This document shows, piece by piece, positions 56,528 to 64,000 of a stretch of DNA of 64,000 bases. How positions within the stretch are numbered: position 1 is the stretch's first letter; every line of letters starts with the position of its first letter. Both the position numbers and the translations under genes were made by a program. The stretch comes from Deltaproteobacteria bacterium (lineage in GTDB: Bacteria; Myxococcota; B64-G9). The stretch covers positions 1 through 64,000 of the forward strand of contig JAFCZJ010000015.1 of NCBI GenBank assembly GCA_019314375.1, read 5' to 3'. The notes under the pieces are model-generated. The model worked only from the letters and a program-made list of their open reading frames with translations. It was not told where the DNA came from and made no database searches.

Positions 56528-57514
56528 CTATTTCCGTCTCATCACCCAGCGATCTCCACCGCGACCGATCTGCAGATCTTCATCCAAAGAGTCGATCAAA
56601 AAAGCGGGAGCCGGGAGATCCCATTGGACTCCCTCGAAAACCCAGGGGAAAACCTGCTCCGGCGCCCCTGGACCGTGAACGACCACGCAGTCCTGGCCCG
56701 CATCCTCCTCACCCACTTCGATCCATAGCTGCAAGGGTTTTTGGATTCTGGCCACCTGCTCCTCCAGCCGCCGCCACAGCAAAAAGAGGCAGATCAAGCT
56801 GCCCTGACGTAAGCGCTCTGATCGATTCCCCAGCCCTTGCTTGTCCACCGGTACGCGCAACATGTGCAAGTTGGCGTCGTCGGCCAAGCGATAGTTCGAA
56901 ACGAAATCCCGCTGCCGCTCAAGGTAATGGGTTTCGTCCTGCCCCATCAATGGATTCAAATACGCATGAACCTGCATCGCCCAGAATGCCCCTGGACGCA
57001 AGGCGCTGGGATCCATGACGCGAATTTTCCGCTCCAGCTCCCCGACTCGCTCCGGCGGCACACAGTCAAGATGCTCACAAGCCAAGTGCATTTCCTGGCA
57101 GGCCAAACAGCAACAAGCCATTGCCTGAATGCCGGCATTGACCCAAATGGGCTCGAAATCACGCCCCGGATCAAGGGCCACAACCGCAGGCTCAGTCTCC
57201 GGCAAACAGATGGGCCTCTCTTCGGAATCAATTCCCAAAACCCGACGCTTCGCCAGTGATTTCGGCACCTTGCGATCTTCAAGCCAGGACCATGAGCCCA
57301 GCTCCGGCAGCCAGCGCCCATCGAAATCGCCGAAAACCAAAAATGGAGGCGCAAAACGCGGCAATCCCTGCTCCGTAAGCCAAGCACGCTCAGCGTCCTC
57401 GATCGCCAAACCCTGAAGCGCCCCAGGCGGCATGCGCTGCAGCTCCAGCCCCAACTCACCAGCACGGCGCCGGTAGGCCTCGCCCGTCATCAATTCGTTA
57501 ATTTCAGCACACAT
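56528..57514 (-). CDS. hypothetical protein, weak resemblance to SUKH/SMI1-type proteins
   Basis: Start at MCAEINELMTG; FLVFGDFDGRWLPEL..ERPICLPETEPAVVALDPGRDFEPIWVNAGIQAM pattern. Confidence 0.45.
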   Translation of the reverse strand: MCAEINELMTGEAYRRRAGELGLELQRMPPGALQGLAIEDAERAWLTEQGLPRFAPPFLVFGDFDGRWLPELGSWSWLEDRKVPKSLAKRRVLGIDSEERPICLPETEPAVVALDPGRDFEPIWVNAGIQAMACCCLACQEMHLACEHLDCVPPERVGELERKIRVMDPSALRPGAFWAMQVHAYLNPLMGQDETHYLERQRDFVSNYRLADDANLHMLRVPVDKQGLGNRSERLRQGSLICLFLLWRRLEEQVARIQKPLQLWIEVGEEDAGQDCVVVHGPGAPEQVFPWVFEGVQWDLPAPAFLIDSLDEDLQIGRGGDRWVMRRK

Positions 57515-58986
57515 AAAGTACTCCCCTCGAACTCGATACAGGGTGCCCTCACCTCGCGTCCGTCCAGGCGAAGATCCACCCCTTCCGGGTCCGTCCCCAC
57601 AATACGCGCCCGACCAAACACCGCGGCCAGGCTGTCTAAATCCAGGGCCTTGGCCGCAGCCTCCTTGGCACACCAGGCGCGCAACCAAGCGCCATCGCCA
57701 TCTTGAGCCGAGGCATCCAACAAGGCTCGCTCTTCTTCGTCCAGCCAGAGTCGAGCCGTTCGTTTCGCCGACTCGGCCTTTCGCTCAATGTCCACGCCCA
57801 CCGGTCCATCGGCGCCAACAGCCACCGCAAACCGGTCGTCGTGAGCCGCCGCGACATGCTGAAACCCCGGACAGGCGGGCCGAAGGCCATCACCCGCCAC
57901 GGTTTCCAGTCTACTCGCTCGACCCCGCACTCCATGGGCACGCGCCAGCGCCTTCAGGGCCAAACGAGCCCCGACAAAGCTGCGGCTCCGCTTGCTGCCC
58001 ATCGAGGTCAAGCGACTTCGCTCTGAATCGGTCAAGGCCAGATTCTCCGCATAAGGGGCCACGGCATCCAAAGGCAAAACCACGGCCCGCAGGTCGGCGG
58101 CCCGAAAAAAACGATCAAGTTTTTCCTGTCCATGCCTGCCCTTCCGCACCCACTCAGGAACCGACACCTTGCCCGAAAAGAGATCCTGCATCATCAATGC
58201 GGAAACAATCTCGCAGGTTCGACCCAAATCGTCCAACAAGCACAAATCAAAACAGTGGCCTTCGGCCCCCTGCCCCTTGGGCCAAATACGACAAAATACC
58301 GTCTGACCCGGAGCGATGGGCCTGAACACCCGACGCCCGGCAAAACCCACGGGAAAAGTCAGCACACCGTGCACGTGCTGCACCCAAACACAGGCCAAAT
58401 GAAAGGCCGCATCCAGGGCAAAAGGCGAGCCCAATGGCTCCGTGGGCGCGGAAAAATCGGGAACCCGGATGGCGGAAAAAGCCCCCGCCGGAGACAGGTG
58501 AATCTCAGCTGTCAGATTGTGGAAAGCAGGCCCAAAGGGAACCAGGTCGGCGTACGCACGCGCCGCATCCAGGTGCAAACCGACTCCCGGCAGGCCGCAG
58601 GCATCCAAGCCGTCGAAATCCTTTTCCTCGCCCAGCGCTCCCGGCATCTCCCCAAACTGGACTCGCATGTGCTCCATCATGCGAGAAAGGCCGCTGCGAC
58701 CCGCGGGCCTGCGACTCATCAACCTGGCCACACAGCCCTCCGCCCGATCTTCCAGCTCTATCTGGACATGCGCCGGCTGCGCGGTGGACAAAAAGCGTAG
58801 AAATTTGGCATGGCTACAGACACTTGTGTCCACACCTGGAGAGGCGCCCAGGCAGGCCGCCGCCAAAACCTGCAGGGCCTCGGTTGCGGGCAACACGCAT
58901 TGCGCGCCTCCGCCCAGGTCGGGCAAACGATGGTCTGCCAGGTATGCTGGCCTGTCGATCTCCAGCTCCTGGCGAGTAGGGGTCAT
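57490..58986 (-). CDS. PKS-type dehydratase (double hotdog) fused to Sfp-like 4'-phosphopantetheinyl transferase
   Basis: PAYLADHRLPDLGG and VPFGPAFHNL..FALDAAFHLA (DH-like); GPVGVDIERKAESAKRTARLWLDEEERALL..WCAKEAAAKAL (PPTase). Confidence 0.82.
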   Translation of the reverse strand: MTPTRQELEIDRPAYLADHRLPDLGGGAQCVLPATEALQVLAAACLGASPGVDTSVCSHAKFLRFLSTAQPAHVQIELEDRAEGCVARLMSRRPAGRSGLSRMMEHMRVQFGEMPGALGEEKDFDGLDACGLPGVGLHLDAARAYADLVPFGPAFHNLTAEIHLSPAGAFSAIRVPDFSAPTEPLGSPFALDAAFHLACVWVQHVHGVLTFPVGFAGRRVFRPIAPGQTVFCRIWPKGQGAEGHCFDLCLLDDLGRTCEIVSALMMQDLFSGKVSVPEWVRKGRHGQEKLDRFFRAADLRAVVLPLDAVAPYAENLALTDSERSRLTSMGSKRSRSFVGARLALKALARAHGVRGRASRLETVAGDGLRPACPGFQHVAAAHDDRFAVAVGADGPVGVDIERKAESAKRTARLWLDEEERALLDASAQDGDGAWLRAWCAKEAAAKALDLDSLAAVFGRARIVGTDPEGVDLRLDGREVRAPCIEFEGSTLCVLKLTN

Positions 58987-59088
58987 CTAGTGTCCATCCC
59001 AAAACCCCTGTTTCCAGAGGGACACGGCGCAAAAAGTGCCCTCTTTTCAGTGCCCGTCTTCGGTCAATTTAACACTCTGGGACGGGTG

Positions 59089-59568
59089 TCATTTCGGAAA
59101 ATCCGCCCAGGTCTTGACCGTGATGGGATCCACGGCGACGGGCCTGCCCTTGCTGTTCAAGGCGCAGTGCTGAGTGTAACCCTGGGCCACCAATGCGCCC
59201 GACTCGGCATGGGTGATGACATAGTCAAAACGAATGCGCACACGCCCCAATTCACCGGGACGGGTGTGAACCCAGAAAGGATCGTCATAGCGCAAAGGCG
59301 CGAAAAACCGCAGCCTCAAGTCAATGATGGGATAAACAAAGCCATCGTCCTCTACCTGGGCATAAGGAAAAGCCACCTCGCGCATCAAGGAAGCCCGACC
59401 AAATTCAAAATACCGAAGATAATTAGCGTGATAGACCACATCCGAGCGATCCGTGTCCGCATAGAGCACCCGGCTCTGGGCTCGATGGTAGACCAGTTCG
59501 CTCTTTTGATCCCGGACGTAAGAATCCTTGCCCTCCAACAACTCGGGCAAGAAAGGCTCAGGTCGCAT
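59089..59568 (-). CDS. 4HBT/YbgC-like acyl thioesterase
   Basis: VLYADTDRSDVVYHANYLRYFEFGR hotdog thioesterase motif. Confidence 0.88.
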   Translation of the reverse strand: MRPEPFLPELLEGKDSYVRDQKSELVYHRAQSRVLYADTDRSDVVYHANYLRYFEFGRASLMREVAFPYAQVEDDGFVYPIIDLRLRFFAPLRYDDPFWVHTRPGELGRVRIRFDYVITHAESGALVAQGYTQHCALNSKGRPVAVDPITVKTWADFPK

Positions 59569-59570
59569 AC

Positions 59571-60839
59571 TCAGTCCACCCCGCGAAAAACAATGCAGCA
59601 GTTGGTGCCACCGAAACCGAAAGCGTTGGACATGGCCAACTCAACCGGCATGCGGCGGACTTCGTTGGGCACCACGTCCAGGTCGGCCATTTCTGGATCC
59701 GGCACATGGTTGATTGTGGGCAGAACCAAACCTTGTTGCATGCCCTCAATGGTCAAGGCCGCCTCAATGGCCGCGCAGGCCCCCAAGGTGTGACCGAGCT
59801 GGGATTTGTTGGATGAAACCGGGATTTTGGACAAATTCGAGCCGAAGACTTCCCTCAGGCAGGCCAGCTCGACCGAGTCGCCCCGGGGTGTTGAGGTGCC
59901 ATGGGCGTTGATGTAGTCCAGGTCGGCGGGGGCCACACCTGCGTCGCCTAATGCCTCCCGCATGGCCCGCTGAATGGTGACCGGGTTGGGCTTCGTGAAA
60001 TGGAAGGCGTCCGAGGTCCAGCCCACGCCCAGAACTTCTGCCCTGGGCGAAATGCCGTGGTCTTTCATCACGTCTTCCGCGGCCAAAAGCACCACGCCCG
60101 CACCTTCGCTCAAAACAAAACCACGCCGATCGACCGAAAAAGGTCGAGATGCCTGGCTGGGATCGGCATAGGCCCTGTCGCCCTCCTTGACCTTGATGGT
60201 GGCACCCATGTTGGCGAAACCATAGATGATCTCAGGCAGCAAAGAAGCATCCACGCCCCCCGCCAACACGAAATCCTGATCCCCGTCCCGGATAAGCCTG
60301 GCACCAAGACCAATGGCGTGGTTGCCCGAAGCGCAGGCCCCCTGCGGGGACATGCTCAGGCCCTGAAACCCCAGCAACATCCCGGCCTTGCCGGCGGGCA
60401 AATTGCCGCAAAGATTGGGCAAGAGATAGGGGCTGATCCGGTTTGGCCCTGATTCCGCCAAGACCCGCACGGCCTGGCGATAAGCATCGTGGCCATTCAG
60501 GGCCGAGCCCACCAGACCAGCGGTTCGCCGAGCCACTTCCGGGGTCATCTCCAAACCTGCGTCGACCAGTGCATCTTTGCAAACTGACATGGTCAACAAA
60601 ATGAAGCGTGCGCTCCAGTTATAAAGCTCTTTCTCGGTGACGAAGTCCAAAGAAGACGGATCCCAGTCCGGGATCTCGCCCACCACATCACAAGGCGTGT
60701 CGATGTCGAATCGAGTCAGACGCCGAAAACCGGTCTTGCCCGCCACGGCTTGTTCCCAGGTAGTTTGAAAATGCATACCCAATGGGGTGGCCGCGCCATA
60801 GCCTATGACAAATACTCTTCGATTTAAGGGTGCGCGCAT
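59571..60839 (-). CDS. beta-ketoacyl-ACP synthase
   Basis: SPQGACASGNHAIG, NAHGTSTPRGD, SSNKSQLGHTLGACAA. Confidence 0.93.
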   Translation of the reverse strand: MRAPLNRRVFVIGYGAATPLGMHFQTTWEQAVAGKTGFRRLTRFDIDTPCDVVGEIPDWDPSSLDFVTEKELYNWSARFILLTMSVCKDALVDAGLEMTPEVARRTAGLVGSALNGHDAYRQAVRVLAESGPNRISPYLLPNLCGNLPAGKAGMLLGFQGLSMSPQGACASGNHAIGLGARLIRDGDQDFVLAGGVDASLLPEIIYGFANMGATIKVKEGDRAYADPSQASRPFSVDRRGFVLSEGAGVVLLAAEDVMKDHGISPRAEVLGVGWTSDAFHFTKPNPVTIQRAMREALGDAGVAPADLDYINAHGTSTPRGDSVELACLREVFGSNLSKIPVSSNKSQLGHTLGACAAIEAALTIEGMQQGLVLPTINHVPDPEMADLDVVPNEVRRMPVELAMSNAFGFGGTNCCIVFRGVD

Positions 60840-60872
60840 GTTGTACCTTGTCTGGCCCTACAAACACCCACA

Positions 60873-62120
60873 TCATGCCAGGCGACGCAGCAGCAAACAA
60901 GCGTTACAACCCCCAAACCCAAAAGAGTTATTGAGCACATGTTCCTGCTTCAGAGATCGAGCCCCTTCGGCCACGCAATCCAGGTCCCCCAGCGCGGGGT
61001 CGGCCCTGTAGCCGATGGTGGGCAAGATCGTATCTCGCTCCATACCCATCAAAGCCAACACCGTCTCGATGGCCGAAGAAGCCCCCATGGCATGACCGAT
61101 CAAAGACTTGTTTGCGGAAAGCGGTGGTAATTGCTCGCCAAAAACCTGCCTCAAGGCCTGAACCTCCACCGCATCACCAACCTTGGTGGAGGCCGCGTGG
61201 GCATTGATGGCCGACACATCCCGCGGCCCAAGACCCGCATGCTTGATTGTGTCGCTCATGCAACGGCTCACGCTCGGTAGATGGGGCGCCACGAAATGGT
61301 GAGCGTCGGCGCTCATGCCCCAACCGGCCAATTCGAAAGCAGCGCTCAGGCCATGGGCCCGCGCGAAATCGGGGCTGGCCAAGAGCACACATGCCGCGCC
61401 TTCGCTGACCACAAAACCTCTGCGATCCACGGAAAAAGGCCGGCTGGCTCGTTGCACGTCCGCATCTGAGTCCGCCTTGGTCTTGTAAGCCCCGTTCATG
61501 GTGGCGAAGCCGCCCACGATGGGCTCGACCAAAGGAAAATCCACAGCCCCGCAAATGGCCACATCCGCCATGCCCGCCTCGATGAACATGGCGCCGGCAA
61601 TGATGGAACTGTTGCCCGTGGCACAGGCGGTGATGGTGGTGGTGATGGGGCCAGTGGCGCCGGTGAGCATGGAGACCTTCCCGGCCACCATGTTCACGCA
61701 AGCGTTTGGGTTGGCGAAGGGATGGGGCAACCTGCCTCGGGCCACCATGTTTCGGTCCGCCGCCAAAACGGCGTCCAAGCCACCGATGGCGGTGGAAAAA
61801 GTCGTCGCCACGCGAGGCGCGATCGCCGCATCGATCTCCAGGCCCGCCCGCTTCATGGCGCGATGCACCACCAGCATGGCATGAAGAAAGATGGGCGAGG
61901 TCCAATGCGCCATCTTTCGCGGCGACAAGAAATCATAAGGCGTGACATCGATGGCCGGCACTTGCCCGGCCACGGTCACGGGAAAACCGTCGGGTAATGG
62001 AAAACGAGTCAAGGGACCGATGCCGCTTTCTCCTGCCTCGGCTCGTCGCCATTGGGCTTCAAGGTCAGACCCAAAAGGAGAAATCAAATCCCAAGCAATT
62101 ATCCAGGGCCGCTTTGTCAT
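60873..62120 (-). CDS. beta-ketoacyl-ACP synthase
   Basis: TTTITACATGNSSIIAG, NAHAASTKVGD, SANKSLIGHAMGASSA. Confidence 0.92.
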   Translation of the reverse strand: MTKRPWIIAWDLISPFGSDLEAQWRRAEAGESGIGPLTRFPLPDGFPVTVAGQVPAIDVTPYDFLSPRKMAHWTSPIFLHAMLVVHRAMKRAGLEIDAAIAPRVATTFSTAIGGLDAVLAADRNMVARGRLPHPFANPNACVNMVAGKVSMLTGATGPITTTITACATGNSSIIAGAMFIEAGMADVAICGAVDFPLVEPIVGGFATMNGAYKTKADSDADVQRASRPFSVDRRGFVVSEGAACVLLASPDFARAHGLSAAFELAGWGMSADAHHFVAPHLPSVSRCMSDTIKHAGLGPRDVSAINAHAASTKVGDAVEVQALRQVFGEQLPPLSANKSLIGHAMGASSAIETVLALMGMERDTILPTIGYRADPALGDLDCVAEGARSLKQEHVLNNSFGFGGCNACLLLRRLA

Positions 62121-62132
62121 GGATGCCGCTTT

Positions 62133-63131
62133 TCACCAGGGAATGAATCGATAGAGCTTGGCGAACATCTCGTAGACCGTCACCCAGTTCTGAAGATCCT
62201 GGGTCGAGCGCATGTGGGCACGCTTGTTGACCATGACCCAGCTCATGTGCGCCGCCCCATCCTTGCATGTTGCGCAGTCCCGGGTGGCGGAAGTACAGCA
62301 TCGGTGGGTGGTCTTCAGATCGCTGGCCCAGCGAATGAATCGAATGAGGCGCTTGGGGCGAGGCTCCCGCGTGTCCATGGGCTCGGTGACCGAAGGGCAT
62401 TCCATCCAGCCGAATGGCCGACCCAACATGCGACCCGTGGTCAAGACCTCGTGGTAGTAATGACTGGAAATAACGGTGCGCGGGTACTTGTCGAGCATGT
62501 CGTCCATCTCGTCCCGCACGCGCGCGAGCTGCTCCTCGCTCCAGGTGAAACCGCCCACGTCCTCGTCATTGCTCAAAAGCTGCAAATGCACCTTCAGACC
62601 CACGTCTTCGATCTTCTTGATGATGGGCTCGATGTGGCCCAGCTGAGGCGGGGTGATGGTGTACAAATAATAGGTGTAGTCATCCCCCGCATAGTTCTTC
62701 GAAGAAATGGCAAAGGTGTCCTTGCCCCTGAGCTGCTTTTCAATCTCCGGATCGCCCCAGAGACTGATACCAACCATCATGTCGGGAAAGCGATCCCGAG
62801 GCACCTTGATGAGACCGTTGGTTGCGCAGTAGGTGGGCAATCGATCATAAAAAGCCCCCACTCGCTCCATGTGCAAAGTCGGCTCACCGCCGATGAGGAT
62901 GGCCAAATTAACACCACGCTCTTTTTCGGTCTCGATGAAAGCCCCCCAGCGCTCGACATCCATTTCTTCCTGGGCCACGTGCTGCTCACCCGAGGAAAAG
63001 AAGAAACAACCCTTGCAGCGCAGGTTGCACTTGTCCGTGACGTCGTAAATGGAAGAGCGAATGTTCAGCTTGGAGATGCGCCGATAGCGCGCCAACCACT
63101 CTCCGTCCAGCAGGGAACTAACCGTCTTCAT
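62133..63131 (-). CDS. radical SAM protein
   Basis: DVTDKCNLRCKGCFFFSSG (CxxxCxxC); ILIGGEPTLH; C-terminal Cys cluster CCTSATRDCATC. Confidence 0.88.
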   Translation of the reverse strand: MKTVSSLLDGEWLARYRRISKLNIRSSIYDVTDKCNLRCKGCFFFSSGEQHVAQEEMDVERWGAFIETEKERGVNLAILIGGEPTLHMERVGAFYDRLPTYCATNGLIKVPRDRFPDMMVGISLWGDPEIEKQLRGKDTFAISSKNYAGDDYTYYLYTITPPQLGHIEPIIKKIEDVGLKVHLQLLSNDEDVGGFTWSEEQLARVRDEMDDMLDKYPRTVISSHYYHEVLTTGRMLGRPFGWMECPSVTEPMDTREPRPKRLIRFIRWASDLKTTHRCCTSATRDCATCKDGAAHMSWVMVNKRAHMRSTQDLQNWVTVYEMFAKLYRFIPW

Positions 63132-63146
63132 CTTCGAACCTTCGCA

Positions 63147-64000
63147 TCAGGGACGCACAACCTCGCCGGGCGGCGCGACCAAATGTTGGTTGAGGTTTTC
63201 GCCCTTCTCGTAGCCCGTGACCCAAACAGCCAAATACGTATCCACGTAGTCCAGCCAGGACCGAAAGATGTCCGGCTGCGTCGCGTGGCGATGCAAGCGG
63301 GCCGTGACGACGGCCGAGCCCGCGGCGTAATGCCGACAATCGTCGCAGTCCGTGTCCGGCACACAGCAAGCAGCATCCCTATCCCAACTCAAGTCGGTGC
63401 GGTACTGCCGAAAACTGCGGCCCAAACCAATGTGGGTAGAAGGATTGCAGCGCGGATATGAGCATTCATACAGAGCATGAAGCCCCAGAGCGTGGCTGTG
63501 GGCCATCGCGTTGGCGCTGGAGAAAAGAACATGCTCAGGGAAAGCCTCCAAGAGTTCCATCATGCTGGCCCGCATGGCCAACAAGCTCTCTGCGTCATGG
63601 CGCAATCCGCCCGCATAACCCATCGGCGAACTGAAGACATTGAAGGTCAGCTTGCCGCCACGCTTGGCCAATTGCTCGGCCACAAGTCGGGCCTCGGCCA
63701 CGTTGTGCCGCGTGTAGGTGTAGACAAACACGGACCGCTCGTCGCCGGCGTAGTTGTCCATCTGCCTGCTCAACAAGTCCTTGGCACCCCGCAAACGACG
63801 GCTTGTCTCATCGTCCCCCCAAACCGAAATATGAAGTTTGTAGCCCACGCTGTCCGGAATGCGCCGCACCCCGTTGGTGGCGATGCAGCCCAAAGGCAAC
63901 TCATCGTAACAAACCTGGCACAGGTCCGGCACCAGGCCGGGTTCGGCCCCGGCCAAAACCACGTAGGTAATGCCCCGGGCTTTCTCGGCCTGCATCAGCG
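63147..64000 (-). CDS. radical SAM-family protein, paralog of 62133-63131; N-terminus off the window
   Basis: Parallel motifs to neighbour (VLAGAEPGL, YELPLGCIATNGV-like CIATNGVRRIPD, ISVWGDDE, NYAGDERSVFVYTYT, CCVPDTDCDDC); the expected CxxxCxxC region would lie beyond 64000. Confidence 0.75.
   Translation of the reverse strand, partial: LMQAEKARGITYVVLAGAEPGLVPDLCQVCYDELPLGCIATNGVRRIPDSVGYKLHISVWGDDETSRRLRGAKDLLSRQMDNYAGDERSVFVYTYTRHNVAEARLVAEQLAKRGGKLTFNVFSSPMGYAGGLRHDAESLLAMRASMMELLEAFPEHVLFSSANAMAHSHALGLHALYECSYPRCNPSTHIGLGRSFRQYRTDLSWDRDAACCVPDTDCDDCRHYAAGSAVVTARLHRHATQPDIFRSWLDYVDTYLAVWVTGYEKGENLNQHLVAPPGEVVRP

Noticed and set aside
1-64000. tRNA/rRNA genes, transposases or integrases
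   Set aside because: None recognised in the sequence or ORF translations; an Infernal/tRNAscan run would be needed to exclude small RNAs.

Overview
The window is bacterial, GC-rich and densely coding, with a Myxococcota/deltaproteobacterial flavour: a MYXO-CTERM-like tail, Asp-Ala-Gly repeat lipoproteins, PPC-domain lipoproteins and VWA proteins. Roughly 1-26 kb holds ordinary or accessory genes: amidase, EamA permease, outer-membrane protein, aldehyde dehydrogenase, Hsp33, a giant HEAT/propeller/transglutaminase protein, a methyltransferase-sirtuin-MFS operon, GH35, metallophosphoesterase and two tandem VWA proteins. From about 26 kb to the right edge, and continuing beyond it, is one large type II PKS/FAS-like locus resembling an aryl-polyene (APE) cluster. 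It contains an LpxL-like acyltransferase, MMPL exporter, GT2, ACP, four ketosynthases plus a chain-length-factor-like KS, a HAL/PAL/TAL-type ammonia lyase, FabZ-like dehydratase, ketoreductase, LolA-like carrier, DUF3261-like lipoprotein, AMP ligase, thioesterase and PPTase. It departs from canonical APE clusters in having five radical SAM genes (three with B12-binding-like N-termini) and several fusions: ACP-KS-CLF, DH-PPTase, MMPL-methyltransferase, NodB deacetylase-methyltransferase, and a FakA/FakB (DAK2-DegV) fusion. It also carries a truncated RtcR-like protein with a CARF-like sensor and the C-terminal HTH but no AAA+ domain. Other unusual DNA features are a perfect 66-bp palindrome at a divergent promoter, a 13-bp tandem array, a MYXO-CTERM-like motif in the middle of an ORF, and the ammonia lyase gene lying between two long paralogous lipoprotein genes. 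All assignments come from reading the sequence and the ORF translations; no database search was run.
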